The notes under the pieces were generated by a model. It was not told the DNA's origin, searched no databases, and was given only the letters and a program-made list of their open reading frames with translations. Below, piece after piece: positions 1 through 6,234 of a DNA stretch of 6,622 nt (position 1 is its first letter; every line of letters begins with the position of its first letter). This DNA comes from Collinsella sp. GTDB lineage: Bacteria; Actinomycetota; Coriobacteriia; Coriobacteriales; Coriobacteriaceae. The stretch is from the NCBI GenBank assembly GCA_031292915.1, contig JAUMSH010000045.1, positions 1 to 6,622 on the forward strand. Direction: 5' to 3'. Made by a program: the position numbers and the translations under genes.

Positions 1-2289
1 ACGCCCGCCTGCTTTGAGCCCACGATTGACTACTGTGTGGTCAAGGTGCCGCGCTTTGCCTTCGAGAAGTTCAAGGGTACCGACCCCACGCTCACCACGC
101 GCATGAAGGCAGTGGGCGAGATTATGGCGATTGGCCGCACCTTTGAGGAGGCCTTCGGCAAAGCCATGCGCTCGCTGGAGGACGGTCACCAGGGTATCTG
201 CGCCGGTGGCAAGGAGGGTGCCGATAAGCTGAGCGACGACGAGCTCGCTCAGGCCGTGGCCACGCCGACCGAGCACCGCATCTTCTTTGTGGTCGAGGCC
301 CTGCGCCGCAGCTGGGACGTTGCGCGTATCCATGGCATCTGCGGTATCGATCCGTGGTACCTCAACCGTATCAACGACATGGTGCAGGTTCAGGAGAGCA
401 TCCGCGGCCTGCGTGTGGAGGATATCGACGCCGACGCGATGCGTCTGCTCAAGCAGTACGGCACGAGCGACGCCGAGATCGCCGCGCTGACCGGCTCGGA
501 CGAGCGCTTTGTGCGCGCCTATCGCAAGGGTCTGGGCGTGGTTCCCAGCATGAAGACGGTCGATACCTGCGCTGCGGAGTTCTCGAGCGCCACGGAATAT
601 CACTACAAGACGTACGAGAACATCTACCGCACGAGCCCGGATGCCAAGAAGTGCGTGGCTCCCGATGAGACCACGCCGGCGGACAAGCCCAAGGCGATGA
701 TCCTGGGCGCCGGCCCCAACCGTATCGGCCAGGGTATCGAGTTCGACTACTGCTGTGTGCATGCGAGCTATGCACTGGCGGCCCGTGGTTTTGAGACCAT
801 CATGGTCAACTGCAATCCCGAGACCGTCTCGACCGACTACGACACGTCCGACCGCCTTTACTTTGAGCCGCTCACCTACGAGGATGTCATGGACGTCATC
901 GATGTTGAGCGCCCCGACGGCGTCGTGGTGACGCTCGGCGGCCAGACCCCGCTTAAGCTGGCGCGCATGCTCGAGGAGAGCGGCGTGAACATCATGGGTA
1001 CCAAGCCCGATGCCATCGACTTTGCCGAGGATCGCGAGCGTTTTGCCGCCCTGCTCGACAAGCTGGGCATCATGTACCCGCCGGCGGGCCAGGCCACCTC
1101 GTTTGAGGAGGCCGAGGCCGTGGCCGCGCACATTGGCTACCCGCTGCTGGTACGTCCGAGCTACGTGCTGGGCGGCCGCGGCATGATGATCGCCTACGAT
1201 GCCGAGCACCTGCGCGATTACATGGCCGAGGCCGCGCGCATTAGCCCCGACTACCCGGTGTACCTGGACCGCTTCCTGGAGGGTGCGATCGAGTCTGATG
1301 TCGACGCCCTGTGCGATGGCGAAGAGGTCTACATTGGCGGCATTCTGGAGCATATCGAGGAGGCCGGTATCCACTCTGGCGACTCCGCGACCTGCATCCC
1401 GCCGTTCAGCTTTAGCGAGAGCCTGCAGGCAAAGCTTCGCGAGACCACGCGCCGCATCGCGATGGCGCTGGGCGTACGCGGCCTGGTCAACGTGCAGTAC
1501 GCCATCAAGGGCGAGACCGTCTACGTGATCGAGGCAAACCCGCGTGCCAGCCGCACCGTGCCGTTTATCTCCAAGGCCACCGGCGTGCCGCTGGCCAAGT
1601 GCGCGGCGCGTATCATGGCAGGCGATTCCATCGCGAGCCTGGGCCTGCCGAGCGACGAGCGTCAGCTGGACTGGTTCTGCATGAAGGAAGCCGTTATGCC
1701 CTGGGGTCGTTTCCCCGGTGCCGACGTTATCCTGGGGCCCGAGATGAAGTCGACGGGCGAGGTCATGGGTATCGCCAAGAGCTATCCCGAGGCATATGCC
1801 AAGACGCAGCTGGCGATCGACTACAAACTGCCCGATCCGAGCGCCGGCAAGGTGTTCATTAGCGTGTGCGATCGCGACAAGCGCCATATCCTTTCGGTAG
1901 CCCGCATCCTGCGCTACCTGGGCTTTGACATCTGCTCCACCGAGGGTACGGCGCGCGTGCTGCGTGGCGGCAACGTGACGTGCGAGGTCGTGGAGAAGAT
2001 TAGCGGCCCGCATGACGGCGAGCGCCCCAACATCGGTGACCTCATCGCCGATGGCAAGATCGCGGTAATCATCAACACGCCGTACGGCCCGGGTTCGCGC
2101 GGCGACGGCTATCTACTGCGCACCGAGGCCGTCCGTCGTGGCGTGACCTGCGTGACGGCGATGTCTGCGGCCAACACGTACGTGAGTGCCATCGAGGCCG
2201 TGCGCGAGGACCAGCAGGGTCACGGCAGCGCCAACGACATGGGCATGGACGTCATCGCTCTGCAGGACCTGCCGCAGCACACGGTGTAG
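1..2289 (+). CDS. carB: Carbamoyl-phosphate synthase large subunit (5'-truncated by window)
   Basis: CarB makes carbamoyl phosphate from bicarbonate, two ATP and ammonia channelled from the glutaminase subunit CarA, for pyrimidine and arginine synthesis in the cytoplasm. The reading frame is already open at base 1 (TPACFEPTIDY, typical of the end of the first ATP-grasp half), so about 330 N-terminal residues lie outside; 762 codons are seen. In window residue numbers: oligomerisation domain about 70-215; second-half pre-ATP-grasp domain from about 231 (ILGAGPNRIGQG); second ATP-grasp about 333-540 with RPSYVLGGRGM and the Mg/ATP-binding EANPR (E511, N513, R515); MGS-like allosteric domain from about 616. 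UMP-site type residues of that domain appear kept (STEGTA, the K of VEKI, IINTP), so UMP feedback control is plausible. A short insertion (SGPHDGERPN) lies in the MGS domain, and the protein ends in a polar tail. The last codons also form one arm of a large inverted repeat. Family identity is certain; the start is not visible. Confidence 0.97.
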   Translation, partial: TPACFEPTIDYCVVKVPRFAFEKFKGTDPTLTTRMKAVGEIMAIGRTFEEAFGKAMRSLEDGHQGICAGGKEGADKLSDDELAQAVATPTEHRIFFVVEALRRSWDVARIHGICGIDPWYLNRINDMVQVQESIRGLRVEDIDADAMRLLKQYGTSDAEIAALTGSDERFVRAYRKGLGVVPSMKTVDTCAAEFSSATEYHYKTYENIYRTSPDAKKCVAPDETTPADKPKAMILGAGPNRIGQGIEFDYCCVHASYALAARGFETIMVNCNPETVSTDYDTSDRLYFEPLTYEDVMDVIDVERPDGVVVTLGGQTPLKLARMLEESGVNIMGTKPDAIDFAEDRERFAALLDKLGIMYPPAGQATSFEEAEAVAAHIGYPLLVRPSYVLGGRGMMIAYDAEHLRDYMAEAARISPDYPVYLDRFLEGAIESDVDALCDGEEVYIGGILEHIEEAGIHSGDSATCIPPFSFSESLQAKLRETTRRIAMALGVRGLVNVQYAIKGETVYVIEANPRASRTVPFISKATGVPLAKCAARIMAGDSIASLGLPSDERQLDWFCMKEAVMPWGRFPGADVILGPEMKSTGEVMGIAKSYPEAYAKTQLAIDYKLPDPSAGKVFISVCDRDKRHILSVARILRYLGFDICSTEGTARVLRGGNVTCEVVEKISGPHDGERPNIGDLIADGKIAVIINTPYGPGSRGDGYLLRTEAVRRGVTCVTAMSAANTYVSAIEAVREDQQGHGSANDMGMDVIALQDLPQHTV

Positions 2290-2419
2290 TGTGACCTGTC
2301 CGGCCGGGGCGGAGGGGGCCGAATTTCCCCCTTCGCTCCGGCTGCAAGCAGAGTCGCTCAGTGGCAAATTCGGCCCCCTCCGCCCCGGCCTGCGGTGACT
2401 TGGCTGCACCGTGTGCTGC
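2274..2419. repeat. Outer inverted repeat that includes the carB stop codon
   Basis: GCAGCACACGGTG at 2274-2286, the last four carB codons plus one base, is the exact reverse complement of 2407-2419. With T.G wobbles the pairing continues through the stop codon to 2290, pairing with 2403. This 17-bp outer helix encloses the 2302-2390 hairpin and is separated from it by unpaired stretches of 11 and 12 nt. It could fold at the 3' end of the carB mRNA. The right arm may be an inverted copy of the carB terminus; that origin is inference. Confidence 0.7.
2302..2390 (-). repeat. Palindromic element copy A: 25-bp hairpin with conserved loop core
   Basis: Bases 2302-2326 and 2366-2390 are perfect 25-bp reverse complements, GC-rich outside and AT-rich next to the loop (GAATTT/AAATTC). 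The 39-nt loop, read on the minus strand, holds a 30-nt core (plus-strand 2331-2360) that matches the loop of the hairpin at 2549-2636, which is read on the plus strand. The minus strand is given because the shared core lies there. No U-run follows on either side, so it is not a standard intrinsic terminator, although a stem this strong could still stop or stabilise the carB transcript. I recognise no named family with confidence; a structured RNA or a REP/MITE-like element are the options. Confidence 0.75.
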
Positions 2420-2444
2420 CGAAGGGGCTTTGCGCGATGACTAG

Positions 2445-2514
2445 GGCTGAATAAAAAGTGAGTGTGGGATCCGCCGTTCGTTCGAACGGCGGATCCCACG
2501 TTAATATTTCAGCC
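2445..2514. terminator. Symmetric 17-bp hairpin, candidate bidirectional terminator
   Basis: Bases 2464-2480 and 2483-2499 are perfect 17-bp complements (GTGGGATCCGCCGTTCG and its reverse complement) around a 2-base centre; wobble and A-T pairs can extend the helix to 2461/2502. An outer pair GGCTGAA (2445-2451) / TTCAGCC (2508-2514) flanks it. The plus-strand 3' flank is T-rich (TTAATATTT), and the minus strand reads CTTTTTATT a few bases after the stem, so termination in either direction is plausible. It is the best candidate for the end of the carB transcript. Unlike the hairpins on either side, it lacks the shared loop core. Confidence 0.55.
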
Positions 2515-2548
2515 AACGTACGTCATAGCAATTCCCGGTAGGTCGCAG

Positions 2549-2636
2549 GGCGCTTCGCGGGCGGGCCAGGCTTTATCTGAACGACTTTGCGAAGCAACCG
2601 GAGTGAAGATAAAGCCTGGCCCGCCCGCGAAGCGCC
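2549..2636 (+). repeat. Palindromic element copy B: 30-bp hairpin with conserved loop core
   Basis: Bases 2549-2578 and 2607-2636 are perfect 30-bp reverse complements. Short complementary blocks continue outside (GGTC 2541-2544 / GACC 2642-2645; TCCCG 2533-2537 / CGGGA 2653-2657). The core at 2578-2608 aligns with copy A at 24 of 31 positions with one gap, while the stems differ almost completely in sequence. Both copies share the order GGCC, about 10 nt, core, about 10 nt, GGCC. The element lies directly upstream of the probable purE promoter, reading towards purE. Confidence 0.75.
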
Positions 2637-2639
2637 ACA

Positions 2640-2668
2640 AAGACCGCAGGGACGGGAGCAGCTATACT
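2640..2668 (+). promoter_or_regulatory. Probable purE-cluster promoter
   Basis: TATACT at 2663-2668 matches the sigma-A type -10 consensus at five of six positions. A -35 hexamer at 17-bp spacing would be AAGACC (2640-2645), a weak match. It lies 63 bases upstream of the purE start, beyond the palindromes, and no better promoter is visible before purE. The position is sensible, but the -35 is poor. Confidence 0.45.
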
Positions 2669-2680
2669 ACTCTCAGTAGT
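2666..2680. promoter_or_regulatory. Operator-like palindrome over the purE promoter -10 and start site
   Basis: ACTACT, a 3-base spacer and AGTAGT form a perfect dyad overlapping the end of the -10 hexamer and the expected transcription start. Such a position suits a repressor site. The sequence does not match a purine-repressor box that I know, so the regulator is unknown. Confidence 0.3.
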
Positions 2681-2731
2681 TAAGGGTCGCGGATTGGCCG
2701 CGTCGCCGCTCTCAACAGGAGGTCTTTGTTT

Positions 2732-3196
2732 ATGGCAGATCAAAAGCCGGTTGTCGGGATCATCATGGGCTCCAAGTCCGATCTGGGTGTTATGGAAGGC
2801 TGCACCGTCGAGCTCGAGGCGCTGGGCGTGCCCTATGAGCTTGTCATTGCGAGCGCACACCGCACACCGGCGAAGGTCCACGAGTGGGCTTCGACTGCTG
2901 CCGATCGCGGCATCAAAGTGATTATCGCTGCCGCCGGCAAGGCCGCTCACCTGGGTGGTGTCGTGGCTGCCTTTACGCCGCTGCCGGTCATCGGCGTGCC
3001 TATGAAGACGAGTGACCTGGGCGGCATGGATTCGCTGCTGTCGATGGTGCAGATGCCTTCGGGCGTGCCCGTGGCCTGCGTTGCCATCAACGGCGCCAAG
3101 AACGCCGCCATCTACGCCACGCAGATTCTAGGCGCTTGCGACCCCGAGTACCGCAAGGTTATCGAGAAGATGAAGCAGGAGATGGCCGACGCCTAG
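2732..3196 (+). CDS. purE: N5-carboxyaminoimidazole ribonucleotide mutase, PurE class I type
   Basis: PurE converts N5-carboxyaminoimidazole ribonucleotide, the product of PurK, to 4-carboxyaminoimidazole ribonucleotide in de novo purine synthesis; known members are cytoplasmic octamers. The 154-residue product has the family layout: GSKSD (13-17) for phosphate and ribose contacts, SAHRTP (41-46) with the active-site His43, and AAHLGG (71-76) with His73, matching the two active-site loops of the E. coli enzyme. The ATG at 2732 is chosen because AGGAGG (2717-2722) lies 9 bases upstream; a TTG at 2726 would be too close to it. One oddity: the loop reads AGKAAHLGG where the E. coli enzyme has AGGAAHLPG. 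No purK adjoins. The sortase gene starts 35 bases after the stop, so co-transcription is likely. Confidence 0.96.
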   Translation: MADQKPVVGIIMGSKSDLGVMEGCTVELEALGVPYELVIASAHRTPAKVHEWASTAADRGIKVIIAAAGKAAHLGGVVAAFTPLPVIGVPMKTSDLGGMDSLLSMVQMPSGVPVACVAINGAKNAAIYATQILGACDPEYRKVIEKMKQEMADA

Positions 3197-3231
3197 GCGT
3201 TCTGCCGTTTCACCGCAGTATAAGGAGAGCC

Positions 3232-4230
3232 ATGTCCGACTATCAGGGAAAACGATTCAAGGCTTCTCAGATTCCCGATCCATCGAAGCCGGGTGCTGCC
3301 CATGCGGCGCAGCAGGGTCGGGCATCCTCTCCTCAGCAGCCGCGCGCGCTGCGCCCCGTGACACCGGCGACGCATCGTCGACAGGACGCGCCAGCCGCAT
3401 ATCGACCTTCATCTTATAGCAACGCTAAGAAGCCGCCCCGGTCTTCATCGCATGCCGCGCCGTCGGATTACACCGAGCCGCCGCGCAAAAAGCGCCGCTC
3501 CATTATTCCCATTCTGCTCATCATCATCGGCATCGGTCTGATTGTCGCCGCCGCCGCTATCTTTATTAATGCTCAGATTGGCTATAAGCAGGCGAGCGAT
3601 TCGTATCAGAAAATCGAGAAGCAATATATAAGCGACAAGGACGCCAGCGGCGTGCCGATTATCGACTTTGATGCACTTGCCCAGACGAATCCCGAGGTTG
3701 TGGGTTGGATTTACGCGCCCGGCACCAACATCAACTATCCCGTCGTGCAGACCAACAACAACTCCAAATACCTCAACACGCTGTTTGACGGTACGGCTAA
3801 CGCGTCCGGTGCCATCTTCTTGGATAGCGACGACACCGCGCCGGGCATGGTGGATCAGCAGACCACGATCTACGGCCACCATATGAACGATGGGTCGATG
3901 TTCAACGTGATTTCGGACACCACCGACCAAGCGACGTTCGATAGCATCGAGTACGTGTATTACATCACGCGCGATGCTACGTATAAACTGCGACCACTGG
4001 CGACCAAAGTTGTCGAGGACACGTATGCCAAGGCGCGCACGACCAATTTTGAGGGCGACGACGGGCTCAAGAACTACCTGTCCGAGATGCTCGACGGTGC
4101 CTCTGCCGTGGCGAGCGATGCCATCGATCGTGCCGCTTCGGCAACCAAGGTCGTAACGCTTGTGACCTGTCGTTCGTTATCGCTGAGCAACACACGTGCC
4201 GTCATGGTGCTCACGCCGGTCGAGGAATAG
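3232..4230 (+). CDS. Class B-type sortase with long cytoplasmic N-terminal tail
   Basis: Sortases are membrane-anchored cysteine transpeptidases that cut a C-terminal sorting motif and join the protein to the cell wall or to pilin subunits. The 332-residue product has a basic, Pro/Ser/Ala-rich tail (about 1-86) ending in RKKRR, one membrane segment (about 91-113), then an extracytoplasmic sortase domain (about 140-330). The catalytic triad is visible: His216 in IYGHHM, Cys313 in TLVTC and Arg322 in NTRAVMV. The GWIYAPGTNINYPVVQ and YLNTLFDG segments are typical of class B. Topology is N-in, C-out. The ATG at 3232 is chosen for the AAGGAG 4 bases upstream; an in-frame start farther up would overlap purE. 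The 9-residue Cys-Arg step is compact, and the tail is long for the class. No LPxTG-type substrate is encoded in the window, so its targets are unknown; housekeeping anchoring and pilin assembly both remain possible. Confidence 0.88.
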   Translation: MSDYQGKRFKASQIPDPSKPGAAHAAQQGRASSPQQPRALRPVTPATHRRQDAPAAYRPSSYSNAKKPPRSSSHAAPSDYTEPPRKKRRSIIPILLIIIGIGLIVAAAAIFINAQIGYKQASDSYQKIEKQYISDKDASGVPIIDFDALAQTNPEVVGWIYAPGTNINYPVVQTNNNSKYLNTLFDGTANASGAIFLDSDDTAPGMVDQQTTIYGHHMNDGSMFNVISDTTDQATFDSIEYVYYITRDATYKLRPLATKVVEDTYAKARTTNFEGDDGLKNYLSEMLDGASAVASDAIDRAASATKVVTLVTCRSLSLSNTRAVMVLTPVEE

Positions 4231-4233
4231 ATT

Positions 4234-4683
4234 ATGGGCTACTCAATGACGGTGAAAGGAGAAATGATGCTTGAGAACGGCAAATCGATGCCTTCGGTTG
4301 ATGCTTGGCTGCGCGAAGCCAAGGCCGATGTTTCGGCGGCTGATTGTGGGATGTACCTGACACACAACGGCGTGGTGCGCGCGACGCCCAAGGCCGAAGT
4401 GCGCGGAGTCGAGACCGATGGCGTGGCGCCAGGCCACAAGGTGGGCGGCATGGTGTTTGGCTTCGATGCCGAAAAGGTGCAGGCCGCTATCGAGGCGACG
4501 CGCACGATGCCGGGTATCGGCTATGTGCGCGTGTGGCTGGCGAGCGGCGAGCTTACCGTGGGCGACGACATCATGCTCGTGCTCATTGGCGGAGACATTC
4601 GGCCGCATGTGGTCGATGCGCTGCAGTCGCTCGTCGGCACCATCAAGAACGAGTGCGTGAGCGAGGTCGAGCGCGAGGCGTAA
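4234..4683 (+). CDS. MoaE-like small protein, probably without normal catalytic site
   Basis: The product (149 residues) resembles MoaE, the catalytic subunit of molybdopterin synthase, across most of its length. CGMYLTHNGVVR (38-49) matches the MoaE GAVVTFTGKVR strand, GYVRVWLASGELTVGDD (96-112) matches VTVIHRIGELWPGDE, and GGDIRPHVVDALQSLVGTIK (119-138) matches the region around SAHR and the first catalytic lysine. Lys138 corresponds to E. coli Lys119, but the second lysine (E. coli Lys126) and the His of SAHR are absent. MoaE activity is therefore doubtful, and I give no symbol. No other molybdenum-cofactor gene is visible. Start choice is open: ATG 4234 has GAGGA 7 bases upstream, within the sortase end; ATG 4267, giving MLENGKSMPS, has AAAGGAG 5 bases upstream and may be the true start. 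The gene is tightly linked to the sortase gene (3-base gap, or 36). Confidence 0.7.
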   Translation: MGYSMTVKGEMMLENGKSMPSVDAWLREAKADVSAADCGMYLTHNGVVRATPKAEVRGVETDGVAPGHKVGGMVFGFDAEKVQAAIEATRTMPGIGYVRVWLASGELTVGDDIMLVLIGGDIRPHVVDALQSLVGTIKNECVSEVEREA

Positions 4684-4716
4684 GGCCTCGTCGGCAATCC
4701 GAGTCTGTCTATAGCG

Positions 4717-4757
4717 AAAGCCCGCCGGCAGTTCATGTAGATCTGCCAGCGGGCTTT
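4717..4757. terminator. Bidirectional intrinsic terminator between convergent genes
   Basis: AAAGCCCGCCGGCAG (4717-4731) pairs with CTGCCAGCGGGCTTT (4743-4757) over 15 positions with one C.A mismatch and an 11-nt loop. The A-run on the left and T-run on the right make it work-like in both directions. It lies 33 bases after the MoaE-like stop codon and 32 bases beyond the end of the minus-strand gene, the expected place for a shared terminator. The T-runs are short (three bases), so efficiency is uncertain. Confidence 0.75.
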
Positions 4758-4789
4758 GATGTGTTGGAGCTATTTTGCTCTGGCGTTTG

Positions 4790-6019
4790 CTACACGCGTG
4801 TGGCGTCCTTGGGGCTCATGGTCATACTCTGAAAACGGTTCTCCATATATTCGTTATCGAAATGCTTGTCATAGAACTGTGCGACGGGAATATTTCGAAC
4901 GGTTCCGTTGACGCGCTGATACCAATAGTCGAGCGATTGCAACGTCATGACGCCGTCGATCAACATGACGGCGGTCAGGATGACGGTAGCAGAGTAGCGG
5001 CGTTTCCATGGAATCATATTGATGAGCTTAAGCAGGCGCGGCAGCAAGACCTTGATCCAGATGAGGCCACCCAGGCCCCACATGCAGGCAAACGGCGTGC
5101 ATGTGCGTCCCCCGGTCAATACCGCGATGGGATCGGGCATGCCGAATAGCCTAATGTGTGAATAGCTCCACGACACCACGCCAAATGAGGTCTGCATAAA
5201 CCAGCCTACAAACACCTCGAAAGCGCCGCCGATCAGGGCACTTACCAGGAAAATGATCAGAGGATTCTTTTTATAGAAGCGGTTGAGCGCCATGGTCATG
5301 AGCACCGCGCCAAATCCGTAGATGGGGCTAAAGGGGCCAAATAGCATACCGGCACGGTCCTGATAGACGCCGGGATCGACGACGACCATATGCCAGACTT
5401 CCTCGAGAATGAGACCTAACACGCTGCAGACGAAGAATACCCAGAACAGGTTGAAGTAGTTGAGCTTGATGTAGCCCTCGCCGGTTTCGTCGCGGCCGAG
5501 CATCCCCTCGGCGGCGGCATCGCGGTCGAGCATCTCTTGCAGACGGCGCTGCAGTTCGCGCTCCTGGCGTAGCGTGGGGTCGACGGTGGCCGACAGCGCA
5601 ATGAGGATGACAAGCTGGACGGCGGGGCGCAGCAGGAAGGGTCCGATGCCCTGGAGCATCACGTCAACTAAAAGCTCCACGACGGTAAATGCGATGAGGA
5701 CGTAAGACAGGCGGGCGGCATTGCGCCGCTGGTCCTTGATGAGGTCCAGGCCAAAGACGATCAAGATGATCGCGCTTGCCGCCGAGAGCATAATGCCGGC
5801 GACGATAAGGCCAACCGCGACCAGGGTGTTATCACCGAGCTTAGCGGCGACGTTGCCGTTAATGAGTGCGGTGATGACCTGCCACATAAAGACGGCGACT
5901 GACGGGAGCGTGCCCACGCCAGATAGGGTGCACAGGACTGCGTAGACCTTGATGATAAGGGGGACCTTCTTGGCCTCCGTGGTGCTGGGGACACTGGGGT
6001 CGAGTTGATTTCGATCCAT
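4790..6019 (-). CDS. Multi-spanning membrane protein, putative ABC-transporter type IV (CmpB-like) family
   Basis: The 409-residue product is an integral membrane protein. An N-terminal block (about 20-145) has roughly four hydrophobic segments. A charged cytoplasmic-type linker follows (about 146-185, RQERELQRRLQEMLDRD, likely helical). The second block (about 188-335) has the family signature: LGLILEEVWH, RAGMLFGPFSPIYGFGAV (222-239), GGAFEVFVGWFM, WSYS and GRTCTPFACMWGLGGL. A last membrane segment lies near 342-360, before a polar tail. The second block matches the 'putative ABC-transporter type IV' family (Pfam PF06541), whose transport role is not proven; no ATP-binding subunit adjoins, so substrate and partner are unknown. 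The ATG at 6019 is supported by GAGAAAGG 6 bases upstream on the minus strand. The gene is convergent with the MoaE-like gene and divergent from purF, so it forms its own unit here. Confidence 0.82.
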   Translation of the reverse strand: MDRNQLDPSVPSTTEAKKVPLIIKVYAVLCTLSGVGTLPSVAVFMWQVITALINGNVAAKLGDNTLVAVGLIVAGIMLSAASAIILIVFGLDLIKDQRRNAARLSYVLIAFTVVELLVDVMLQGIGPFLLRPAVQLVILIALSATVDPTLRQERELQRRLQEMLDRDAAAEGMLGRDETGEGYIKLNYFNLFWVFFVCSVLGLILEEVWHMVVVDPGVYQDRAGMLFGPFSPIYGFGAVLMTMALNRFYKKNPLIIFLVSALIGGAFEVFVGWFMQTSFGVVSWSYSHIRLFGMPDPIAVLTGGRTCTPFACMWGLGGLIWIKVLLPRLLKLINMIPWKRRYSATVILTAVMLIDGVMTLQSLDYWYQRVNGTVRNIPVAQFYDKHFDNEYMENRFQSMTMSPKDATRV

Positions 6020-6035
6020 ACGCTACCTTTCTCGT

Positions 6036-6053
6036 CTTGTAGTAGCCTACAAG
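6036..6053. promoter_or_regulatory. Palindrome in the leader of the membrane-protein gene
   Basis: CTTGTAG and CTACAAG are perfect complements around a 4-base spacer, 3 bases upstream of the GAGAAAGG ribosome binding site of the minus-strand gene. It could be a repressor operator or a short mRNA hairpin next to the binding site. No known consensus was recognised. Confidence 0.35.
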
Positions 6054-6080
6054 GATACGCCGACGACCAGCTAAAAGACA

Positions 6081-6109
6081 GGACGAACGTCCCAATTGCA
6101 ACAATGCAA
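6081..6109. promoter_or_regulatory. Two adjacent short dyads in the divergent intergenic region
   Basis: GGACG-AA-CGTCC (6081-6092) and TTGCA-ACAA-TGCAA (6096-6109) are two perfect 5-base dyads side by side between the divergent promoters. They may be protein-binding sites, but short dyads can occur by chance. I found no clear -35/-10 pair for the minus-strand gene nearby. Confidence 0.2.
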
Positions 6110-6234
6110 CCCTCAACGGTGGGCGCGGCGGCCATCTGGGAGCGCGGGCGCTTGCACTGGACAAGCCGATAAAATGTTTGGCCGCAAAACGGATTATTAG
6201 CTCGGTGGGCTTTTAAAAAGCGCTGCTCATGCGC

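Larger units (their letters stand above)
2290..2731. other. carB-purE intergenic region rich in palindromes, no gene
   Basis: This 442-base stretch contains no convincing coding sequence: the open frames across it run through the palindromes, lack a good ribosome binding site and resemble no known protein. From left to right it holds a 25-bp hairpin with a 39-nt loop, a 17-bp hairpin with a 2-nt loop, a 30-bp hairpin with a 28-nt loop, a likely promoter with an operator-like palindrome, a small leader hairpin (CGCGG/CCGCG at 2688-2692 and 2698-2702), and the purE ribosome binding site. Confidence 0.85.

Noticed and set aside
2302..2390. Copy A as a simple rho-independent terminator
   Set aside because: No T-run follows the stem on either strand, and the 39-nt loop is too long and shares a conserved core with copy B.
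2113..2499. A 128-codon minus-strand open frame across the carB end and spacer
   Set aside because: It is antisense to certain carB coding sequence and spans palindromes; it is open by chance in GC-rich DNA.
2302..2636. CRISPR-like array
   Set aside because: There are only two related units, in opposite orientation, each with a long self-complementary stem; there are no regular direct repeats with spacers.
2462..2683. A 73-codon plus-strand open frame in the carB-purE spacer
   Set aside because: It runs through two long palindromes, has no good ribosome binding site, and its product resembles no known protein. The DNA is better explained by the hairpins.
3136..3231. An upstream in-frame start for the sortase, inside purE
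   Set aside because: It would overlap the purE 3' end and lacks a ribosome binding site, whereas ATG 3232 has a clear AAGGAG.
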